A stretch of 64,000 nucleotides of DNA from positions 248,001-312,000 of the forward strand of contig JAZKHY010000004.1 in NCBI GenBank assembly GCA_040385105.1, in the 5' to 3' direction. How positions within the stretch are numbered: position 1 is the stretch's first letter; each line of letters starts with the position of its first letter. Both the position numbers and the translations under genes were made by a program. The stretch is from JACMQX01 sp040385105 (GTDB lineage Bacteria > Pseudomonadota > Gammaproteobacteria > Burkholderiales > Burkholderiaceae_C). Under the pieces are notes generated by a model. That model worked only from the letters and a program-made list of their open reading frames with translations. It was not told the DNA's origin and searched no databases. Below, piece by piece: positions 58,696 to 64,000 of this stretch.

Positions 58696-59081
58696 GGTTT
58701 GCCCGCTTCTGCCAGCCGCGCCAATGTCGCCATCTGCCGTTGCAGGTTTTCAATGCCGGCAGCAATGGTCTCTTGCAGGGCCTGACGCTGTTCGTCCAGA
58801 TCGACGGGCTTGTGCTTGTAACCAGTCTTCTGGCCGACATAGTCCATGGCCGCATGGAAGTTGACCTTGCGGCCCTCATGCAGCAGCCAGATGACTTGTT
58901 CGGGAGAGAGCTTCTCGCGGCGGTTGCCGTCAAGGCAATGCCTCAACCATTGGTCGGCATGCTCGTTGTCGGGCTGCATCAGCCCACCCACCTTTTTGAA
59001 CCCGCCCAGCGCTTGCACCAAGCTGCGTAATGCGTCGTTGAGAGTGTCAAAGCACTCCCCAATCTCGGCCTGTGTAGCCAT
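58692..59081 (-). CDS. phage CII-like regulator
   Basis: 129 residues: MATQAEIGECFDTLNDALRSLVQALGGFKKVGGLMQPDNEHADQWLRHCLDGNRREKLSPEQVIWLLHEGRKVNFHAAMDYVG matches the phage regulatory CII family, and a helical end follows. CII proteins activate repressor and integrase promoters. An AGGAGGG ribosome site precedes the ATG. It lies third in the leftward early operon (cro, cII, HTH, O). Confidence 0.65.
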   Translation of the reverse strand: MATQAEIGECFDTLNDALRSLVQALGGFKKVGGLMQPDNEHADQWLRHCLDGNRREKLSPEQVIWLLHEGRKVNFHAAMDYVGQKTGYKHKPVDLDEQRQALQETIAAGIENLQRQMATLARLAEAGKP

Positions 59082-59198
59082 GATCAGCCCTCCTATTTGG
59101 CTGCTGTCCCTGCCTGTCCCTGATTCAGGTACACGCAGGTACAGACGATTTCAGACAAAAAAAGGAGACTCACTTCCATGAGTCCCCGCACCAAAACC

Positions 59199-59489
59199 TT
59201 AGACCTTCGCGCCCTCGCAAGCCACCGTCTGCCGGCCTTGCAGCTCGGGCCAGCAATCCAGGTAATCGAGCGGCCGCAACGCTTCCCGCGGCACCGCGCA
59301 GTTCGTTGCGCGCTCAATGCGCACGCTCTGCTTGACTGGCACGCCCAGCTGCTTGCGTTTCTTCCAATTGCCGACGGCAGACACGGACACTTTGCAGATC
59401 TTGGCAAGGGCCGGTCGGCCACCCACAAGCCGCGCCGCCTTATCGAGCGGATGTTCGCCTTCAGGATCAGGGCATGACGTGTTTTGCAT
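59199..59489 (-). CDS. cro: Cro-like repressor
   Basis: 96 residues: LDKAARLVGGRPALAKICKVSVSAVGNWKKRKQLGVPVKQSVRIERATNCAVPREALRPLDYLDCWPELQ is a Cro/YdaS-type HTH. It starts in the operator region opposite the CI-like gene, so the pair forms the lysis-lysogeny switch. Promoters for both must overlap the sites at 59501-59551. Confidence 0.85.
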   Translation of the reverse strand: MQNTSCPDPEGEHPLDKAARLVGGRPALAKICKVSVSAVGNWKKRKQLGVPVKQSVRIERATNCAVPREALRPLDYLDCWPELQGRQTVACEGAKV

Positions 59490-59500
59490 GGCCGCACTCT

Positions 59501-59551
59501 AACACGTTAAGTGTTAATAAACCAACACCACGTGTTGACACTTTTTGTGTT
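59501..59551. promoter_or_regulatory. CI/Cro operators between divergent genes
   Basis: Three sites of the form AACAC-N-GTGTT: 59501-59515 (spacer GTTAA), 59524-59536 (spacer CAC) and 59537-59551 (GACAC-TTTTT-GTGTT). Two more of the same kind are at 60131-60169. They fill the gap between the cro-like and cI-like genes as in lambda OR. Confidence 0.75.
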
Positions 59552-59563
59552 CAATCAAGCTCT

Positions 59564-60022
59564 ATGAAGTCAGTAGGCGAACGAATTCGGCAAGCTCGCG
59601 AGGCTCGACAAATGAGCGGGGAGGCGCTCGCACGGAAGGTTGGCTACAAACACCAGTCAGCCATTGGGAATTTGGAGAACCGCCCAGGAGGCACAGGGGG
59701 AAACAAAATAAGCGAGATAGCCGAGGTACTGGAGGTGCCTCTTGAATGGCTGCTACGTGGACCAGATGGAGAGGACGTTCCCGAACTGCCCCAAAAGACA
59801 CCATGGAGCGATGCTCAGCAACGCCGGTTCGCCGGGCGCGGTGGGGAGGGCGACCAGTCGGTCGAGGCCATCACGCGGGAAGCAATGGAATTGTTCGGTA
59901 AGTTATCACTAAATGGGAAGCACCAGGCAATGGTTTATCTGCGATTCTTGGCATCTCAGGAGCCGCCAGCAACTCAGTCTGTTTCCGGGGAAGATCATCC
60001 CCTTTCCCACAAGGCTGCATAA
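59564..60022 (+). CDS. cI: CI-like phage repressor
   Basis: 152 residues from the ATG at 59564. An N-terminal XRE-type HTH (VGERIRQAREARQMSGEALARKVGYKHQSAIGNLENRPGG) is followed by a linker and a helical end (AMELFGKLSLNGKHQAMVYLRFLAS). There is no S24 peptidase domain, so induction by RecA cleavage is not expected; a separate antirepressor may be used. The operators on both sides fit. Confidence 0.85.
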   Translation: MKSVGERIRQAREARQMSGEALARKVGYKHQSAIGNLENRPGGTGGNKISEIAEVLEVPLEWLLRGPDGEDVPELPQKTPWSDAQQRRFAGRGGEGDQSVEAITREAMELFGKLSLNGKHQAMVYLRFLASQEPPATQSVSGEDHPLSHKAA

Positions 60023-60094
60023 CGCGCCGACGGGGAAAATAACTACATAGGCGCGCGCGACTTCGAGCCGCGACGGTCGACCTACTCGGCAATC

Positions 60095-60118
60095 AAGCCC
60101 GCAGTTGCGGGCTTTTTT
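60095..60118 (+). terminator. terminator after the CI-like gene
   Basis: Stem GCCCGCA/TGCGGGC with a 2-base loop, followed by six Ts. It ends the repressor transcript before the early promoter. Confidence 0.88.
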
Positions 60119-60130
60119 CTGCCCAGATCA

Positions 60131-60172
60131 AACACGTTATGTGTTGACTCTTTAAACACGTTATGTGATTAT
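60131..60172 (+). promoter_or_regulatory. early rightward promoter with two CI/Cro operators
   Basis: AACAC-GTTAT-GTGTT at 60131-60145 (perfect) and AACAC-GTTAT-GTGAT at 60155-60169. A TTGACT -35-like hexamer (60144-60149) and a GATTAT -10-like hexamer (60167-60172), 17 bp apart, overlap them, so repressor bound here would block the rightward early genes. Promoter assignment is by eye. Confidence 0.6.
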
Positions 60173-60201
60173 CGGCCACCCAATCAACACGGAGGCCCCA
60201 A

Positions 60202-60441
60202 TTGCACACCCAAACCCAACACAGTGCAGGCGCCTGCACACGAAGCATCGAGCTTCCGCAGCACATCGAAAAGAAGCTGTTCGCCCCAGCCGATATGGCT
60301 GCCGGCATGGGCTTCGACTGGCAGGCAACGGAGGCCCTTGACGCCCCGTGCCGCGTCCCCAGCGGCGGCGCCCGCGCCTTCCTCTCGACCTTCGGTCCGA
60401 GCATCGTGACGGGATTCGTCCCATGCCAGGGACGCACATGA
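60202..60441 (+). CDS. early phage protein, TTG start
   Basis: 79 residues, starting at a TTG with GGAGG six bases upstream. Its TGA stop overlaps the ATG of the next gene (ATGA), which supports it. IELPQHIEKKLFAPADMAAGMGFDWQATEALDAPCRVPSGGARAFLSTFGPSIVTGFVPCQGRT is of unknown function. It contains copy E of the dispersed motif. Confidence 0.55.
   Translation: MHTQTQHSAGACTRSIELPQHIEKKLFAPADMAAGMGFDWQATEALDAPCRVPSGGARAFLSTFGPSIVTGFVPCQGRT
60224..60239. repeat. dispersed 16-bp phage motif, copy E (perfect palindrome)
   Basis: GTGCAGGCGCCTGCAC is a perfect 16-base palindrome inside the first codons of the 60202-60441 gene, about 55 bases after the early promoter. Confidence 0.7.
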
Positions 60442-60737
60442 GCACCGGCCGAAAGCACACCCGCGCCACGCTGACGATCCAGCGCCGCCTGGAAGCGCTG
60501 GAGCTGGACCACCTGCGCGACCTCGCCGCCGAGCAGGCCGCGCAGATCGAGCAGCTGACCACAGCCAACGAGCGCCTGCAGCTCTACGCGCAGGACGCCG
60601 ACCGCAACGCGGAGTTCTGGCAGGACCAGCACCACGAGCTGGCGGACCACCTGAACGACGGCACGGCCGACGCTCGCTGCATTGGCCTCACCGTGACAGG
60701 CGAGCTGCTCGTAGTCAGCACGGGAGCGATGCAATGA
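60438..60737 (+). CDS. small coiled-coil early protein
   Basis: 99 residues from the ATG at 60438. RRLEALELDHLRDLAAEQAAQIEQLTTANERLQLYAQDADRNAEFWQDQHHELADHLND is a heptad-rich coiled coil. Function unknown. ATGA overlaps at both ends. Confidence 0.6.
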   Translation: MSTGRKHTRATLTIQRRLEALELDHLRDLAAEQAAQIEQLTTANERLQLYAQDADRNAEFWQDQHHELADHLNDGTADARCIGLTVTGELLVVSTGAMQ

Positions 60738-60928
60738 AGCCCTTCCTCCGTACACGCGTTTTCATCGGGCACTATCGCATCGCTCGGCGCTGCTGCGGCC
60801 CGTTGCGGTCCCTATGGATCGCGCAGGCATTCACAGCGCTTCTGCCCCAGCGCGCGGCCATCACCACGTGGTCCGTTGCACTGGTCATCGCCATCCTCAT
60901 TGCCGCTGCACCGGGATGGATGTCATGA
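60734..60928 (+). CDS. small membrane early protein
   Basis: 64 residues: a basic N-terminus (MKPFLRTRVFIGHYRIARRCC) and one membrane helix (AAITTWSVALVIAILIAAAPGW). Possibly superinfection exclusion or another membrane role. ATGA overlaps on both sides. Confidence 0.55.
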   Translation: MKPFLRTRVFIGHYRIARRCCGPLRSLWIAQAFTALLPQRAAITTWSVALVIAILIAAAPGWMS

Positions 60929-61158
60929 CAACCCCCAGCACCAAACCCGTCCACCGCGAGACCAGCGCCTTCGTGCGCGACGGCAGCAAGCTGAAGCCGT
61001 TGATCGCCACTATCCACGGCAGCCTGCTCATCCTGCGCCCCAAGGGCACGCGCCGCCCCGAGGTCATCGACCTGGGCGCCGTGTGGCAGGGCGCCGTCAA
61101 GAACCGCGTCGCACTCGAACGCGCCGAGCGCAAGGCCCTGCGCCGCAGCCGCCGCTGA
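60925..61158 (+). CDS. small early phage protein
   Basis: 77 residues from the ATG at 60925. RDGSKLKPLIATIHGSLLILRPKGTRRPEVIDLGAVWQGAVKNRVALERAERKALRRSRR: a short beta part followed by a very basic helix, possibly nucleic-acid binding. No family recognised. Confidence 0.55.
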   Translation: MTTPSTKPVHRETSAFVRDGSKLKPLIATIHGSLLILRPKGTRRPEVIDLGAVWQGAVKNRVALERAERKALRRSRR

Positions 61159-61193
61159 CCCCCATCCCATCACCACAACCCGGAGGAATTCCC

Positions 61194-61667
61194 ATGTTCG
61201 CCCTTGACCCGTCCCAGTGGCTGCTTGCCGGCCTCGCCCTCATCCTGCTCGTGCTGCTCTGCCTGATGATGGCGCGGCGCTGGCACCAGGCCAGCATAGC
61301 CGCCAGCCACTACCGCACTGCAAGCGGCCGGCTCATCGCCAAGCAGACCGAGAACATCTTGCGCCACCCGATGGCCGTGCCGCGGCGTCACCTGACATCG
61401 GCGCCAGCCGCGCCGGTGCTGCACACGCGCAATAGCCGTGCATTCTGGACCGCCGCGAAGTGCAGCCAGATCAACACGCGGGCCCGGACTCAGGCGCAGT
61501 TCGACTGGGCGCAGCACGGCCGCTCGATGCCCGGGCCCTATACCGCGGGCACGATCGAGCATGCGCAGTGGCGCGCCGCCTACGACGCAGCATTCCAGGC
61601 CGAGGGCATGCCCGCCGCAGCGACCGTGCAGACAGCTGCACAGCCCAGCGAAGCCGTCGCGGCCTGA
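61194..61667 (+). CDS. membrane-anchored early phage protein
   Basis: 157 residues from the ATG at 61194 (CGGAGGAA ribosome site). N-terminal helix SQWLLAGLALILLVLLCLMMARRW is a membrane anchor; the rest is soluble (TRARTQAQFDWAQHGRSMPGPYTAGTIEHAQWRAAYDAAF, a motif seen in phage proteins of Burkholderiales). Function unknown. Confidence 0.6.
   Translation: MFALDPSQWLLAGLALILLVLLCLMMARRWHQASIAASHYRTASGRLIAKQTENILRHPMAVPRRHLTSAPAAPVLHTRNSRAFWTAAKCSQINTRARTQAQFDWAQHGRSMPGPYTAGTIEHAQWRAAYDAAFQAEGMPAAATVQTAAQPSEAVAA
61626..61641. repeat. dispersed 16-bp phage motif, copy F
   Basis: GTGCAGACAGCTGCAC lies within the C-terminal codons of the 61194-61667 gene, where it encodes V-Q-T-A-A. Confidence 0.6.
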
Positions 61668-61670
61668 GTC

Positions 61671-62054
61671 ATGTCCACCGCGGCAGCACCCACCGAACCC
61701 CGCGCCGTGATCGCGCTGCGGGCGTTCCTGACGATGAGGCCGACCGGCGTAGTTGCCGGCACCGCCCTGGACTCGGAGCGTGGGCTGTTGTTTGTGGCCC
61801 GCGACACCTCCGGCCTTTTCCCGAATGGTTTCAGCGCCGCATGGATCGGCCCCGAAGCCGCGAAGTTCTACGAGGAACACGCCGCCGAACTCAAACCCGG
61901 GCGCTGCGTCGATCTGGAGATCTACCACGTGCGCCCCGTGAATGCCGAGCTTCGCGCCCGCGTGAAGTCCTGCGCCCTTGCACCCCTCCCGCCCAGCTGG
62001 ATCGCCCACGAGGAAAAGCTGCGGCACCAACCCCAAGAGAACCAACCAGCATGA
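61671..62054 (+). CDS. early phage protein, unknown
   Basis: 127 residues: AVIALRAFLTMRPTGVVAGTALDSERGLLFVARDTSGLFPNGFSAAWIGPEAAKFYEEHAAELKPGRCVDLEIYHVRPVNAELRARV. A single alpha/beta domain with no known motif. Three bp after the previous gene, and its stop overlaps the next ATG. Confidence 0.6.
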   Translation: MSTAAAPTEPRAVIALRAFLTMRPTGVVAGTALDSERGLLFVARDTSGLFPNGFSAAWIGPEAAKFYEEHAAELKPGRCVDLEIYHVRPVNAELRARVKSCALAPLPPSWIAHEEKLRHQPQENQPA

Positions 62055-62278
62055 AGACTGTCACCATCGTCCTGCGCGACACGAAGTCCGCGAACCGCCC
62101 GGGCGTCGCCGTCATCACCGACGCCGGCGCCCCCACCATCGGCGAGATCCGCACGCCCGCCGAGCTGCTCGCCATGGAACTGCTCCGCCAGCTCAACGTG
62201 CGGGCCCAGTCCGTCCAGTACGGCAACGAAAGCGCCCGCCTCGCCGGCGAACTGGTCGCAGCGGGAGCCGAGCTGTGA
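62051..62278 (+). CDS. small early phage protein, unknown
   Basis: 75 residues from the ATG at 62051: KTVTIVLRDTKSANRPGVAVITDAGAPTIGEIRTPAELLAMELLRQLNVRAQSV, a compact beta-alpha unit. Coupled on both sides (ATGA and GTGA). Confidence 0.55.
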   Translation: MKTVTIVLRDTKSANRPGVAVITDAGAPTIGEIRTPAELLAMELLRQLNVRAQSVQYGNESARLAGELVAAGAEL

Positions 62279-62988
62279 TCCACCTTCACCTGATCGGCCT
62301 CGCGGGCCCCAAGGGCGCCGGCAAGGACACCGTGGCCCAGCTGCTCGCCACACACGCCAAATTCAAGATGACGGCTTTCGGCGACGCCCTCCGCGGTCAG
62401 CTGTGCCAGGCCTTCAGCGTCGAGCTGGACATTTTCACCCGCCGCGACCTCAAGGACACGCCCTCGGACGCGCTGGCGATCTGGCGCGCGACCGACAACG
62501 CCTTCATCGGCGTGATGCTCAAGCACTTCCGCAAGCTGTACGGCGACAACCAGGCGCGCCACGAAATGGACAAGCCACGCAGCCCGCGCGACGTCATGAA
62601 GTTTTGGGCGAACGAATACCGGCGCGAGACCGAGTCCCCGGACTACTGGCGCCGCATCGTCGTCGCGAAGATCCGCGATGACCACCGTCGCCATCAGTGG
62701 CGCCACGTGGTCCCCGACGTGCGCTTCCGCAACGAGGCCGAGGTGATCAAGAACATGGGCGGCGTGATCTGGCAGATCCAGCGCCCAGGCCTTGAGGCCG
62801 ATCCGCTCGACACCACCGAGACCAGCGGCGCCGAGTTCGCCCCGACCGTGGTGATCAACAACCGCCTGGGCATCGGCCACCTGCAGGACGTCGTCATGGG
62901 CAACTGGGTGATGGCTGAGACCGGCCTGAACTGGTCCAACGTGCGCAGCATGGGCGACACGCTGGCGATGGAAGCGGCTGCAGCATGA
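62275..62988 (+). CDS. deoxynucleoside monophosphate kinase
   Basis: 237 residues from the GTG at 62275 overlapping the previous stop. HLIGLAGPKGAGKDTVAQLL is a P-loop with the Lys-Asp of phage dNMP kinases; later MDKPRSPRDVMKFWANEYRRETESPDYW and VPDVRFRNEAEVIKN fit the substrate and lid regions. Such kinases raise dNTP precursors or phosphorylate modified bases for phage DNA. Confidence 0.85.
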   Translation: MIHLHLIGLAGPKGAGKDTVAQLLATHAKFKMTAFGDALRGQLCQAFSVELDIFTRRDLKDTPSDALAIWRATDNAFIGVMLKHFRKLYGDNQARHEMDKPRSPRDVMKFWANEYRRETESPDYWRRIVVAKIRDDHRRHQWRHVVPDVRFRNEAEVIKNMGGVIWQIQRPGLEADPLDTTETSGAEFAPTVVINNRLGIGHLQDVVMGNWVMAETGLNWSNVRSMGDTLAMEAAAA

Positions 62989-63392
62989 TCGAGCGCCAGC
63001 CCTCCCCGGCCACGATCAAGAGGATGGCAGCGCAGGCCTTTCACGCGCGCACCCGGGCCGGTATCGCCGGCACCATCCCGCCGGCAACCGTGCAGGCCGC
63101 AGCCGCCCAGGCCGAGCCCGTCCACATGACGCATCTGCCCTACCTCGCACGCCGCCTGCTGCGAATCATCGCGCGACACGAACACATCACGGCCGAGCAG
63201 CTGTACCTCGAAGCCGACTTCCCCGGCCGCATCGAGGCCGACCACCTGACGCTGCTGGGCCTCATCGAGCGGCACACCCGCGGCACCGAGTTTTCGTTCG
63301 AGATCACCCAGGCCGGCGCGCAATGCGTCGCCAATGAACCCCCGCGCAAGTCCGCGCAAACCCTCAAAACCGGAGAACACAACCATGCCTAA
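62985..63392 (+). CDS. early phage protein, possibly winged-helix
   Basis: 135 residues: a helical N-terminus (ATIKRMAAQAFHARTRAGIAG) and YLARRLLRIIARHEHITAEQLYLEADFPGRIEADHLTLLGLIERHTRGTEFSFEITQAGAQCV, a winged-helix-like pattern. Overlaps the dNMP kinase stop by four bases. Confidence 0.55.
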   Translation: MIERQPSPATIKRMAAQAFHARTRAGIAGTIPPATVQAAAAQAEPVHMTHLPYLARRLLRIIARHEHITAEQLYLEADFPGRIEADHLTLLGLIERHTRGTEFSFEITQAGAQCVANEPPRKSAQTLKTGEHNHA

Positions 63393-64000
63393 AAAACTTC
63401 CGTCTTCGCTTGCCGGCAAAAAGGTCAAGCTGCTGGAGAGCCTGCGCCTTGATGGGCACGAACACCCCCACGCCGGCGCGGTCGGCACGGTCCAGGGCCG
63501 AGTGGGGCCCGACGCCTTCGAAGTGCTGCTGCATGACAGCGCCGAGACAGTGACCGTGGCTCAGGGCGATTGGGGCCCGACCGATGAGGATATGCAGGCC
63601 ATGCTCGCGAAGCCGAGCCCGCGGCTGGACTTGCCGGTCACGCCCGCGAACCAGGTCAAGCTGCGCGAGGATCTGCTGGACGATGACGGCGAGCAGCATG
63701 AATACGCCGGCGAGACAGTGATCATCACTGCACGCCTTGATGGCGACAAATTTACCGCCCGCGTCGGTGGCGACGATGCCGATGATGGCGATGTCCTGAT
63801 GGTCAAGGCGGGCGACTGGCTGGAACCCACCACGCCCCTGATCTTTGCGGCGCCCGAGTTTATCGAGCAGCTGGCGACGATCAACCTCTTCACCGACCCA
63901 GCGCTAAACCAAGTGGTGCTGATGCGGCCGGGCGACATTGATGAGTCTCCATTCAATCCCCGGACCAACTACCCGGAGGACGAAGAGGCCGACATGGCGG
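63385..64000 (+). CDS. early phage protein, repeated small barrel domains (partial)
   Basis: At least 205 residues; continues past the window. It begins PKKLPSSLAGKKVKLLESLRLDGHEHPHAGAVGTVQGRVGPDAFEVLLHD and repeats a similar unit later (VKLREDLLDDDGEQHEYAGETVIITARLDGDKFTARV), suggesting two or more SH3-like barrels. Acidic C-terminal part. Function unknown. Confidence 0.55.
   Translation, partial: MPKKLPSSLAGKKVKLLESLRLDGHEHPHAGAVGTVQGRVGPDAFEVLLHDSAETVTVAQGDWGPTDEDMQAMLAKPSPRLDLPVTPANQVKLREDLLDDDGEQHEYAGETVIITARLDGDKFTARVGGDDADDGDVLMVKAGDWLEPTTPLIFAAPEFIEQLATINLFTDPALNQVVLMRPGDIDESPFNPRTNYPEDEEADMA

Noticed and set aside
61170..62045. Minus-strand open frame (291 residues) in the early phage region
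   Set aside because: Lies opposite a chain of coupled plus-strand genes with ribosome sites; Gly/Arg-rich shadow.
1..64000. CRISPR array
   Set aside because: No set of regularly spaced direct repeats of 24-40 bases was found; the CACTCAG heptamers at 17484 are a simple tandem repeat.

Overview
The window is high-GC DNA from a betaproteobacterium, most likely a member of the Burkholderiales. That placement rests on the style of the copper cluster, the DUF3701-type and P4-type integrases, and the HK97-like prophage. Genus cannot be fixed from sequence reading alone. Nearly all of the window is accessory DNA: a metal-resistance cluster, one or more integrated islands, and a large part of a prophage. 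No rRNA or core housekeeping gene was seen.

Layout. (1) 1-9.9 kb is a copper-resistance cluster: a CopR/CopS two-component system on the plus strand, flanked by minus-strand genes for periplasmic copper handling (two CusF-like carriers, a DUF305 protein, a DUF411 protein, a CopI-type cupredoxin, a CopA-type multicopper oxidase, two TolC-family channels and several small secreted proteins). Two related GATTAC-N6 operators lie beside copR and upstream of the last gene. (2) 10.0-12.6 kb is a three-gene, translationally coupled operon ending in a DUF3701-type tyrosine recombinase, with a perfect 12-bp inverted repeat at its promoter. (3) 13-17.4 kb is lower-GC DNA with an AlpA-like regulator, a Gp2/YfjJ-like replication protein with an HFH motif, and two orphan genes. 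(4) 17.8-22.7 kb holds a MORN-type lipoprotein divergent from an XRE regulator, followed by an island module (RDF-like protein, YqaJ recombinase, DUF932 protein, Gly-zipper protein). (5) 22.98-30.09 kb is a tightly packed five-gene operon: SIS-HAD fusion, phosphoribosyltransferase, P-loop ATPase, a Rossmann-like protein of unknown family, and a PfkB sugar/nucleoside kinase. It looks like a nucleotide- or sugar-phosphate-centred conflict or metabolite system and is the best candidate here for something undescribed. It is followed by a convergent NADAR (ADP-ribose glycosidase) gene with a divergent HTH regulator. (6) 31.5-32.93 kb has a P4-type integrase, a strong terminator and a 15-bp tRNA-Ser 3'-end remnant.

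(7) From about 33 kb to the window end is a lambda-like siphophage prophage that continues past the window. It runs from an O-acyltransferase (possible lysogenic conversion) and a Dam-type methylase through lysis genes (holins, GH19 endolysin, Rz with embedded Rz1), tail genes (with an A-AAA-AAC programmed frameshift in the tail chaperone), HK97 head genes, terminase, HNH endonuclease, two tRNA genes, a Q-like antiterminator and a replication protein with an embedded origin. Then comes a Cro/CI switch with repeated AACAC-N-GTGTT operators, and a rightward early operon of short overlapping genes including a dNMP kinase.

How it works together: copRS probably senses periplasmic copper and drives the flanking secreted oxidase, cupredoxin and chaperone genes. 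The two integrases and the tRNA-Ser remnant suggest serial insertion of elements next to one another. The five-gene operon and the NADAR pair are cargo. The prophage switch controls leftward late genes and rightward early genes. A dispersed 16-bp motif (GTGCAnnYGYCTGCAC) recurs across the prophage in both coding and non-coding places and is unexplained.
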